Assembly: GCA_024803745.1 (NCBI GenBank)
Contig: JANJXV010000037.1
Location: forward strand, 8,519,501-8,583,500
Origin: Megascapheus bottae
Taxonomy: Eukaryota > Chordata > Mammalia > Rodentia > Geomyidae
Direction: 5' to 3'
Length of the DNA: 64,000 bases
Position numbers and translations under genes: made by a program. Each line of letters starts with the position of its first letter. The stretch's first letter is position 1. Below the pieces are notes generated by a model. That model was not told the origin of the DNA. It searched no databases and saw nothing but the letters and a program-made list of their open reading frames with translations. Positions 11,451 to 37,193 of this stretch are shown here, piece by piece.

Positions 11451-11517
<67 letters not shown>

Positions 11518-11615
11518 ACACACAGAGAGACACAGAGAGAGAGACAGAGAGAGAGAGAGAGACAGAGACAGAGAGAGAGTGAGAGAGAGAGACACAGAGA
11601 GACACAGAGAGACAC

Positions 11616-11660
<45 letters not shown>

Positions 11661-11722
11661 GACAGAGAGAGACAGAGAGAGAGAGACAGAGAGAGAGACA
11701 GAGACAAAGACAGAGTCAGAGA
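11451..11722. repeat. (GA)n with CA/CAGA variants, about 270 bp
   Basis: Pure GA for about 60 bp, then GACA and GAGACA higher-order mixtures. All long frames over it are Glu-Arg or Ser-Leu artefacts. Confidence 0.97.
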
Positions 11723-12189
11723 TTTAAAAAGAAAGGAAGGAAGGGAGAGCAGGAAAAAGAAAGAAGGAAAGAAAAAGAAAAGGCCACCCCAGAAAACCGC
11801 TACTTTCTTCTTTCCTGGAGCTCACCTATGTGAGGAGATGGATGGGAGGAAGAGCAATCTGAAAATAGCAAGGGGCAGTATGAAGAGGAAACAAGAGAGA
11901 GCTGTTTTTCACAGGACTCCATAAACAGAATTGGGGAGAATTGCAGGAAGAAGGGAAAAAGAGATGAAAGAGAGAGGAAGGTGTGGGAGAAGGAAATACA
12001 CAGTCTCCTAGGCAGAGAAGCAAAAGCTGGGGATTCCCCAGACAGAGAGACTCAGGCTGGACCAGATGCAGAGAACAATGGACCCTAAGGATGGAGCCGG
12101 AAGGCAAGCTGGAGGGGAGACACAGAGTCAGGTCAGGGAGGTCCTTGAAGTTGGCAGAGGCCTTTGCACCTTCATGGATTCATGTGGCT

Positions 12190-13324
12190 CCCATGCTAAT
12201 ATAAAAGCGAACACAGCTGCATACAGAGCACTCCCCAACATTAAGGTTGACTGCTTGGGATTTAGTGTCATTTTATGTCTTCCTCTCCATTTCCTGCAGA
12301 GAGGGCTACTATCCTAGCTCCTCACTGAGGATGAGGTAATGGAGGCCAGTTTGAGTGACTTGTCCCAGACGACCATCTAGTATGTTACACAGTTAGGATT
12401 TAAAGCCAGATAGTTTAGCTCTCTTGGCTTTAATTACACAGGCTTCCCAGTGAGATAAACAAAGGTCACCAAAGCTGAATCAATCCCATGAAACAAACAG
12501 CATTGGAAAAATAGAACTAGGAGGAAGAAGAATAGGGGTATGGAGTGTGGGGGGGGGTTTAGACAAGAAGATAGCAAGATAGGGAAGGACAGAGACAGAC
12601 ACATAGATGGAGAGAGAGACAGACTGGGGGCGGGGGAGAAGAGAGAGACAGAGACACAAGAGAAAGAGAGAGTATGACTGGGAGCCTAACTTGCCCAAAG
12701 GGACATCAGTCTAGGTGTGGGAAGGCAGAAGCTCAAGTTCTCAGTTCTCAGTATCTCCCTCCCCTCCAGGGCTTTTCTCTCTGCTGCCTTGCTCTGTAGA
12801 CAGCACCTTCCCTTCTGGCTGGTCTCTGGAGTCTCATCCCCCCTGAGTAGCAAGCCCCTAGGCCTCACAGGAAATGCTCTTTCCCTAATTGGCATTGAAA
12901 TTCACAGCCCTCCCTTTTCCTGTAGGTGGGGTTTCCATAGGAAAAAGCTGCTTCTCTGTTTCCCTAGCCTAATAACTGTTTAGAAGTCAGATCCTCACAT
13001 CCTGCTTTACTAGGTCAAGTCTCTCTTGGACCAGGGCTTGTCTATCATTGCTCAAGTAAACCAGCTGGTGCTGCTGGGAGGGAAAGCTCTTCTGGCAATT
13101 GTATTTCATCGGTACTCAGACCTCTCAGATCACTTCTAACCAAGATGGCTTTGCCTGGGAATTCTGCTTGTTCTGGCTTCTTCTAACTATGGGACAAGGT
13201 TGTGACAGCAGGTCTGGGGACAGGAGACGAGGGCTAATCAAGCCATCCAGGAAACACTGGAGGACTTACCCAGCTTTGGAAGCACTCTAGCAGTTTGTGA
13301 AACTGTCCTCCTCTATTGGTAAGC
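12190..13324 (+). promoter_or_regulatory. PCDH12: Candidate PCDH12 promoter and 5' leader
   Basis: The region between the last upstream low-complexity DNA and the PCDH12 ATG is mostly unique sequence. A strong TATA-like TATAAAAG lies at 12200-12207. Two oppositely oriented ETS-type CAGGAAA cores lie at 12868-12874 and 12915-12922, which would fit endothelial expression. There is no CpG island. ATGs near 13145 and 13189 open short frames that would act as upstream ORFs if transcribed. The transcription start was not determined; an MIR-like remnant covers about 12300-12440. Confidence 0.4.
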
Positions 13325-28394
<15,070 letters not shown>

Positions 28395-28815
28395 ACACAC
28401 CTTGGAGGCGTTTGGACCCAAGAACCAGGTCACCTGGTTGAGGTTAGGGACCACAGACCCCAAGGATGGGAGGAAATGAGCTCTGGTTAGTACAACTCAT
28501 CAACCAGAAGTGGCCCCAGAAATGCAGGGTGACTGATGCTGCCCCCCATAGAGGAGGGGGCCCAAGCAGCCCCTATCTAGAAAGGGGTTCTGTGAGGTTT
28601 GTTGTTGTTATTTGTTTGTAAAGACGGCTGTGGCTGAGGTGTTTGCTGGCAAAACACGTGGCAGGACAAAACTCTGTTCTTAGGCAGAATACATGCCGCC
28701 AAGTGCCACAAGCAGGGAAGGGAGCCTTGTTAAAGACTGGAGCAGAGGGCGGGAGCCTGGGGTACCAAGGTAATGTGCTCTGATCTATTAATAAAGGAAA
28801 AGCTGCAGTTCATTC
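28395..28815 (+). other. PCDH12: PCDH12 3' UTR (inferred)
   Basis: About 420 nt of unique sequence runs from the stop codon to just beyond the AATAAA at 28790. No SINE is inserted in it. The end point is estimated from the usual 10-30 nt spacing between signal and cleavage site. Confidence 0.6.
28790..28795 (+). terminator. PCDH12: PCDH12 poly(A) signal AATAAA
   Basis: A canonical AATAAA lies 396 nt after the stop. It is followed within 40 nt by a T-rich stretch (ttcattctcctgtttgc) that can serve as the downstream element. Confidence 0.7.
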
Positions 28816-31800
28816 TCCTGTTTGCACTAGTCTCGGGGGAGAAGGGGAAGAGGCCTGTCATCTAATCCTGGCAAGACAGTCCCGCTGAGAATTGGAGGTG
28901 AGACAGCTGGTGCAGTGACAGGTACACGTGCTCTTGACCACACTTTGCTGTTATCAAATAATCTGGAAAATGAGGACTAGAACTAGAGCATTTATATGAA
29001 TCAGGCACCAGGCTTTACAATAGGATTTAATTTTATTTTCCCACAAACCCTAAGAGATGTTATTATCCTCCATTTCATGAAGAAATCAGGCTTGGAAAAG
29101 TCTAGCCAGGATCTGAGCCCAGGATAGAACAATACCAAAACCCATGTTCTCAATCTTGGCACTAGAACATCAGCCAAGGAATGGAAAAAGTAATAATTTG
29201 CAGAGAACCCTATCAGAAGCTGTGGAAAGGGACACTTGTAAAGTCACTCAGAACCATACAACTCCACACTTGTAAGCCCACGGTGAAAGCAACTTGCCCT
29301 GACCTGAGTGGCTCTTCATGTGTGCTTGTCATCTTACCTACTCTGAGCAGGTAACCCTCTATCACTGCAGGCTGACACCAGAGGGCAGCAGCAGGTGAAC
29401 TTGGGTCTATAAAATCAACACTGGGAAGCAGCTTTCAGGAGAGGGAAGAGTGAAGGTGCATCCATGTATTTCCTAGACTTTAAACTTTTCCTGGAAACTT
29501 CCAAGCAGTCACTGCTAGTTTACCATAGCTTGGGGTTCTGGATACTGAAGGTAAAAATTCTACTGGATCCTCCTTTTTCTCCTGAAGCTTAGTGCTCAAG
29601 TCCATTATCCACAGAAATGGGCCATTCATGTTCCCAACTGGGGATAAGGAGAATCATCATAGTTGGAATATAGCATGACATTACAATTCCATTTTACCGA
29701 CAAGTAAGATGATGTCTGGGTCTGATCCCCTCACTCAACGATCAACATGATTTCCTTCTAAGACCTGTGATTTTCAGGCAGGTTCTCACAGATGTTGAAT
29801 TTTGCAGATTATGGAAAGGGCCAGGAAAATTAAGCAGGCAGGGATTCTAGCTTGTCCAACCATGTGTCTGACACAGAGTGACTCTTGATTACTTGTTGAA
29901 TGGATGTTTGAATGAATGGATGGGTAAATAAACACTATAGACAAGAGTCTCCCTTATCTATATTGGAGCTCCAGAAAGAACTACAATATGAAAAAGTAGT
30001 TCCATTATATAAATTCCAAGTCTGGAAAGTAGAGTACAAAAGTAGATCATGTGTAAACCCCCTCCAAATCAGATACTAGTGGGTTTACAGTGGAGAGATT
30101 ATGTTGGGAAGGTTAAGAGAACAGGAGAAATGGCCTAATGAAGCCGAATTTATGGCTACAACTGAATCTTGGATATATGGGACTACTGTATCCCTACCCA
30201 ACTCCTAAAACCAGTCCCTGAATATCAGACAAAACTTTCTGTATAGGCACTTTCCAAAGGCAGAAAGCACAAAGTTCTCACCTGATATCCAAGGGAACAT
30301 GTGATCTATAAAAGGTCATACAGCACTGATCTAAAATAGTCTAGAGTGCCACAGACACAGGCTGATGTAGGCCTAGGGAGTCTGAACTTCAGTGCTTTCA
30401 ATTCATTTTGTAGCCAAGGACATAGAAAGACACAGCAGGTGACTTGCCAGAGTACACATGGCAGACTTGTGTCCGAGCGAGGCTCTGGATCTGAGATTTA
30501 GGCTAGTGTTCTAACATGGGAAAGATTCTTAACCTGGTGGGGCTTAAGGATCTATAAACCTGCTGAGTTGCATGCAAAATTTAGAAGACACATTCTTTCT
30601 TTGGAAAAGAATGGGTGCTTTTATCAGATTCCCACAGGGGTCTCTGACCTAAATATGATTCAGGACCATGGCAGTCCTCTAGTTCTGTCCCCGCATAGCA
30701 CAGAGACCTCTTGGGCAGAGCTGCTCTTTGGCTCTTTGGTCAGGGAGGGAGGGTAATGTGAAGCTGGTGCTCTCTCCTCCATCATGCATCCCTTCCTAGC
30801 ATGCTGACACCAGCATTTTCCGAGTAACAGGCTGAGCATGAGACAGTGCATATGGTGACAGAACTGGGTGTGCTGAACAGGAAGGTTACAGAAACTTCTT
30901 GACATCAGCCAAGATGTCAAAGCTGAGACTTTGGGCATGTTCAAAACAATTTCCACCAAGATGGGCTCTGTCCCCTGGGAGACGAAGAAGCAGGCGAGCC
31001 AGCAAGCACTCACTTAAATGTCGTCTTAATTTGGAAGCACAGAGGGACATTTTTTTTTTTTTAATCAATCGTCAGCCATTCTCCAGCACCAAGAGTGTAA
31101 GGTGTAGTGTTCACTTGGAGCCTGGGGGCAGCTCAGAGATTGACAGGAAGTCTTCTCATCTGTCATCCAACTTTAGCCTGGCAGCTTACTGACCCTCTCT
31201 CTCCTCTCGCTGCAGTAAGAATGAGATGGCAACTGCCACCCCTTGGGACTCTGGAAAGAACCAAATATCAAGACAGGGAGAGGCGGGGGAAGGCTCAGAC
31301 ACATACCGTGTACTAGAAAATAGCTGTGTACAGCCCTTACTAACTACTGGACACAATGTAATAGGAGTGCAACCATAAAATAAACACTCAACAAAGATGT
31401 TGTATGTGTTGAACAATATCTGAAGTGCTTAGAAGTATAGGACAAGGCTCAACAGTATGGAAACATTCATTCCACATTTACTTGTGTGCTGTGGATTGTG
31501 TGGACAGAGATGCGCACACCATTCTCATTTACTGAATATTCACTCAACATCTACTAAGTGCCCTCAGTGGATTCACATGGAAGATCAAATGAATCAAATT
31601 GCTTTGCTTCCCTCATAGTATCGGCTTCATTGGAAGAACATTCCAGAGGGAAACCAAAGCAGTAGCGCTTTGGTCAAAGGTCTGACAGCTGAGGACATAA
31701 GGCCCCAAACCTTGGGTCTCTAGCTTCCGGTGGAGCCCAGCTGACCCTGCTTTGAGGCTATCTCCTTGTCCTCCTCTCAGTTTCCTGTGTGGGTACTGAT

Positions 31801-33767
31801 GATGAGTCATTCATGCCAGAATTTTAATGGTAGAGACACAGTAGTTGCTGGATTTACCCATGAAGCTGTCCCCTGGGGCTGAAAGAAGCCTGAAGTGACT
31901 GCACAGCTATGGAGTTTTGGTCCCTTGACATTTCTCATGACTTCTCTTCCCTCTCCATAAGCAGAAGCTCTATTTTTTTAGGCTGGAAAACTTAGAAACA
32001 TGCAACTTTACCTCAGGCATCCCAAACTGAGTCCGTGTTTCATTCAGCAGTGGCTGGACAGGAAGGGGAGCAGTACATCACCACATAACACCCACACTGC
32101 TGTCCGAACCATGCTGGACCCTGGCATGGAAAGAGAACCCATAATGATCCGGGGTTAGTAGGGGACCCAGGGAGGCTCACAGTCCACCTGTGGGGGCAGG
32201 TTCCATGCGTGCCTCAGCAAGGAACTCACAGGGTTAACCATGTTCTCACTTCTTGGAATCTGACATATCTGATGTACTATGAATCTATAAAAAAAAAAAA
32301 GGGGGGGTGCCAGAGCAGAGTTTACCACACTTCTTGGACCACAGAAGCCTTTATTATTTTTTTTTCAGCGAGATTAGTGCACTATACAGCTTCTAAGTGC
32401 ATTTCAAGCATCTACCCTGCACAAAGCAATGTGCTAAGTGCTGGGACATGGGGATACAAAGCCAAGGAGCACTGCCTGTGCGAGATTGAGTAGGGCTGAG
32501 GTCAGTGTACAGAGCAGCCAGAGGGAGGTTCTAGAGCCCCATGGTGGGGAGGGTGCTAGAAGGGGAGGCTGAGACTATTGAGAGAGTGGTGAAAGGTGGA
32601 AGTGGGCAGCAGAGACATGAGGACATTCCACCCAAATCTTCCCAGCCTCTGACCTGCCACTCTGGCTAGTCCTTCCAACATGTCAACTAGGACGAGGTGT
32701 GTGTGGCTGCTTCTCAGTTTCTCCCATCCCCATCTTCAACCACATCTATGCTATTCAACTTGGGCTAATATCCAAAAGCCAGAGAATAGCTATTCACAAA
32801 CTCCGTTATTGGGATTCATTAGTGTTGATTCAGAAATCATTTTTTTTTCTAATTCCCTCTTAGAGAAGCTTTTTTAAGACCCTTTAAATTGGTTAATGGA
32901 ATTTAGAGATGAGGATGGAGCCTCAGCTTTCAGTTCTTCCTGCTCATCTCTTCATCTCTCCCCAACACACTCAAGGGCAAGAGTGATGAGATAATCCACT
33001 CTCTGCTTTATTAAACACTCATACATTTCTGGCTCACCTTTCCCAAATGAACACTCACAATTTACACTCTCTGGCTCCTTAACTCCAGGATCCCAGTCTC
33101 TATTTATTCCCTCATATGAGCAGAACAACAACAACGGTTTCACAGACATTGTGAACTGGCAAATCAGAAGCCTGGGCAAGGGAGTCAGGAAGCCCGGGTC
33201 CTTATCCTGGTTTGGTGACTCAGGCTCATCACTTGCTTCTGGGGACCTACGTAAACAATGAGGTCTATCACAGTGAGCCACGCTACTTCAATCCTGTAGT
33301 TTGAGGTCACACAGCACTGTCCTATACATTAAGGAAGGAATATAATCAGGTTAGACCATGGCTTCATGGCCCAAACTGAGTTTTCATCCATGCTTCTTTT
33401 CTTTATGGTGTCAGAGAGGTGCTCCAGGTGTTGGGGAAGGTGAGTGGGTAACTGGCCTCTTCTTTGGAGCTCTAAGAATACATTGGCTGAGGAGATCTGA
33501 AAAAGTCAAGCACATAAATCCCAACATTTAGGCAAGAGACTGCTTCCAGATCAGGTGAAATGAAAACAGCCATCAATCTACTGGGGACTCACAATCTTCT
33601 AGGGTGAATGTGGGAGCTGCTCTCAGGGTGACTTAACTGTTTCCAAAGTTTCAGCCAACTCATAGAATCACCTCATGGTTTTTGCTACTTCTCCAGATCT
33701 ATTCTTCCCTTTACCTGAGATGGTTTTCTTTAAATTGACTCCCCATTTCATTTCATTTCACTTATTT

Positions 33768-34000
33768 TTGGTACGTGTACTGGGGCTTGAACTCAGGGTT
33801 TCATGTTCTCATTTGACTTTTTTGCCCATAGCTAACACTCTACCACTTGAGTAACACCTCTATTTCTGGCTTTTTTTCTGGTTAATTGGAGGTAATTAAT
33901 GTTCAGATTTATCTTCTAGCGCTGGCATCAAAGTAAGATTCGGGGGTACCAGCCTCCAGAGTAGCTAGAAATGGAGACATGAGCAACTACACCTGGCCCT
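33768..34000 (-). mobile_element. Composite SINE, reverse
   Basis: tacgtgtactggggcttgaa ... ccagagtagctagaaatgga. Confidence 0.75.
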
Positions 34001-34002
34001 AG

Positions 34003-34228
34003 TTTTTTTTGGGGGGAGGAGGGGACAATCCTGAGGATTGAACTCAGGGCCTAGGTACTATCCTTGGACACTTTTTGCTCAAGGCTAGTGCTCTGCTGCT
34101 TGGATCACAGCATCACTTCTGGCTTTTTCTGTGTATGTAGTACTAAGGAATCAAACCCAGGGCTTTGTGCATGCTAGGTGAGCACTCTACCACTCGGCTA
34201 TGCTCCCAGCTCTGGCCCTGCCTTTTTT
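34003..34228 (-). mobile_element. ID-like long SINE, reverse
   Basis: caatcctgaggattgaactc ... gagcactctaccactcggct; directly abuts the preceding SINE. Confidence 0.8.
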
Positions 34229-34284
34229 TTTTTTTTTTTTTAAAGCTAGCTTTGCAAAAACTACAGTTCAATATGCTAGTCATA

Positions 34285-34290
34285 TTTAAT
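34285..34290 (-). terminator. DELE1: Possible DELE1 poly(A) signal (ATTAAA)
   Basis: Read on the minus strand, ATTAAA lies about 660 nt after the DELE1 stop. No AATAAA on that strand was found closer. If used, the 3' UTR would contain the antisense of the SINE at 34617-34808. Weak assignment. Confidence 0.25.
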
Positions 34291-34616
34291 AGGCTATTAA
34301 AATTGTTAATTTTCATTCCACCTAAAATCCTCTTGTGAATCATCAGGGGTACACATATTGGATATTGGCAACTGACAATGGAGTCTAAATATAGGGAAAC
34401 TGAGGCATGGAGACAGAGATGGTAATCTGTTTGAAAGATAAGGCAAGATGAAGAATAGGGTCTTTGGACTTGCCAGTATTCAGAAGTCATTAAATTAATT
34501 CTTTTGGTCCATAGACCAGTAAAAACTAACAAAGCATCTAAGGATCATCAAAGGATCTGTCAGCCTTCCAAGTTGAGGGGAAGGTCCAAGTCATTGATTA
34601 AATATGAGGCTTGAGG

Positions 34617-34808
34617 ACTGGGAACGTGGCTTAGTGGTGGAGTGCTTGCCTAACATGCATGAAACCCTGGGTTTGATTCTTCATTACCACACAAAGAGAA
34701 AAAGCCAGAAGTGGTACTGTGGCTTAAGTGGTAGGGTGTTAGCCTTGAGCAAAAAGAAGCTCAGAGGCAGTGCCCAGCCCCAGAGTTCAAGCTCCTGGAC
34801 CGACAAAC
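34617..34808 (+). mobile_element. ID-like long SINE in the likely DELE1 3' UTR
   Basis: ctgggaacgtggcttagtgg ... gagttcaagctcctggaccg. Confidence 0.85.
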
Positions 34809-34949
34809 AAACAATAAATAAGCAAGCACTTGAACTAGGTGGGCACTTGAGCTCTTGATGGAATTTCTACTTTGGGAAGCCATAACCCCTATTTGTGCCA
34901 TCAAATCTCCTGCCTTTGAGAGGTACCAGTGCCTGTGTTTTATCTCACC

Positions 34950-35176
34950 TTAGCCAAAACCCAGTCTTACTAGACTGTTTTCCAAGGAAGGGAGTGCCCT
35001 CCCAGGAGCTCCGGGGCTGGTGCCAAGGTGTCCTCTTCCGCATAGGAGACCGAGGTTTCCTGTGCTTGAGGCATGGGGGAGACCTGATGTACCTGCCAGG
35101 AGGGTGTTCAGGCTGCACAAGGATGGACTGGAGAAAGACTTCAGTCCTGTCACTGTCAGGTGGCTCGGCCTTAGGG
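34950..35176 (-). CDS. DELE1: DELE1 coding exon 12 (C-terminus and stop)
   Basis: The acceptor is ctttcattccttttcatag|. Residues 434-508 read [60 protein letters not shown] and [15 protein letters not shown], then TAA at 34950-34952. The [20 protein letters not shown] block and the RLGFG end match human DELE1. Confidence 0.95.
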
Positions 35177-36998
35177 CTATGAAAAGGAATGAAAGCAACA
35201 TGCTTACTTGTAAGGCATTCTCAGACTCCAACTTCATAGTAGGGACATCTTAAAGTACCTGCCTCCCACTGGCATTGTCAATCCAGCCTGGCCCAGAGAC
35301 TCAAGGGTGAGCAGAGCTCTCAGAGCCCTAAAAAGGTGGCCCCTCAGGCTCAGAGCACTGACTCTCGTAAAGAGTCACCAGAGCATCAGGCTAGTCATTT
35401 GTTGAGTACCTCTTGAGCTACCCCTCCAGTCCTGTTTTTTGTTATGTTTTTCAGATAGATTTTCACTACTGCTACTACTTTCTGAATAGTTGGGTGTTAT
35501 AGACATGTGCTGCCATGCTGGGTTTAGCCTTTTATTTTTTATTTATTTGTTTATTTATTTATTTATTGCCAGTCCTGGGGCTTGAACTCAGAACTGAGCA
35601 CTGTCCTTGGACTTTCTCAAGGCTACAGCTCTACCACTTGAGCCTCAGCACCACTTCCGGCTTTTTTCTATCTATGTGGTACCAAGGAATCAAACCCAGG
35701 TCTTCATGCATGCTAGGCAAGCACTCTACCACTAGGCCAAACTCCTGGCCCCTAAACTTTTATTTTTTACTTACTACTTGAGATAGGGTTTTGCTACATA
35801 GCCCAGGCTGTTCATGAAGTCCTGATCCTTTTACCTCAGCCTCCCAAGTGCTGAGATTGGATATGTATATCCATCTCCCCTCTATTATCTCAGTCTTCAC
35901 ACCAAGGTAATGAGTTAGGGAGAACTGTTATCACTATTTTTAGAAGTGAAGAAACTGATGCTTGAAGTGTCCCAGTGACACTTCAAGTTAGAGAAGGAGT
36001 TTCAACTCAGTTTTCTCTCACCTGAAAAACTGCTACTAGGACAGCTAGAAAGGACAAGGAGAGTAGGAACTGCTATATGTCTCCCCCACACCACCTGTGG
36101 GTCACAGAATGTTAATCTCAAGGCCGTCAAGGGTTTGTCTTATATTTGTACCTCCACCTGCCTCCATGGAAAAGAGAGTTTGCAGCCTCTGCCGGGCAGG
36201 TTCATTTCCTAGAGCCGCTGACTGCTGGTAACATCTCACGGCCTCTCCCAGATTCCTCTGCACACCAAGGCCCTTCTCATAGCAAATTCCCAAGTGGTAC
36301 CTGCTTTGTGAATCCTGAAGGAGAAAACAGACACACAGACACACATGCATGGTCGGGAGGAAGATGGAGTCAGGCATGTTGGGGCTTCATTCATGCAGGC
36401 TTGAGACCAGCCTGGTTCTACCCCATTATGAAATGTCAGAAGACTGGTACTTGTCCAACCTAAAAGAGATAGTGTCCCTCCACCCACCAAGATTTCAGCT
36501 AGAGTGGTGTGGCAGCTTCTCTCATTCATTGAGGCTAGATGAAAAAAAAACTGCAGAAGACTTAGCCCAGTATGGAAAACCGGGAAGCTGAACTCCTGCC
36601 TTCTCTTAAAACAGTAGGGGGCCAGGATGACCAGCACCTTCCAAAGGCTATGTACACCTTCCTGAATCTGCATGAGGGGACTACGAAGCAGAAAGGACAG
36701 GACAAGAGCTAAGTTCTTTGCCCACAGCTCTGGGTCCTCTCTCCTCTCACTGAGAACACAGCCTTTCCTTCTGAGAGTCAAGCCTGCACAGCCTGCCTGA
36801 CTGGGCTCTAACCTTCACTCTTAACTCTCACTAGCCAGTGTCATGATTTCTGGATCAATAAAATGGGGACAATAATAGCACTGTCTTATAGGGTGGCTTA
36901 GATGACTGCTATCGTTAGTATCATTCCCTGTGGATGTCTACACTACTGGGCTCTCACTCTATAGTGGGACATTTTCATCATATCCTACCTCTCAACAG

Positions 36999-37061
<63 letters not shown>

Positions 37062-37127
37062 GGAAGGAAGGAAGGAAGGAAGGAAGGAAGGAAGGAAGGA
37101 AGGAAGGAAGGAAGGAAAGAAAAAGAA

Positions 37128-37193
<66 letters not shown>

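Larger units (their letters stand above)
1..12189. other. PCDH12 upstream region; no protein gene recognised
   Basis: This stretch holds the SINEs, microsatellites, L1, L2 and MIR remnants listed separately, with unique DNA between them (about 2000-2900, 4060-5550, 5840-6240, 6663-7400, 8140-9040, 9840-10520 and 10880-11215). In human the neighbour on this side is RNF14; no RING/IBR coding sequence was found here. Confidence 0.6.
28816..34949. other. PCDH12-DELE1 convergent intergenic region
   Basis: About 6.1 kb. A reverse MIR remnant lies near 28970-29170, an L2-like end near 29870-29940, a composite SINE at 33768-34000 and ID-like SINEs at 34003-34228 (reverse) and 34617-34808. 29.2-33.7 kb is otherwise unique; no coding exon was recognised in it. 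Confidence 0.7.

Noticed and set aside
11363..11833. Long open frame rich in Glu-Arg
   Set aside because: It is a translation of the GA microsatellite; the reverse-strand Ser-Leu frames are the same artefact.
13316..13324. Upstream in-frame start for PCDH12 at 13316
   Set aside because: The codon is TTG; the first ATG at 13325 aligns with the human start.
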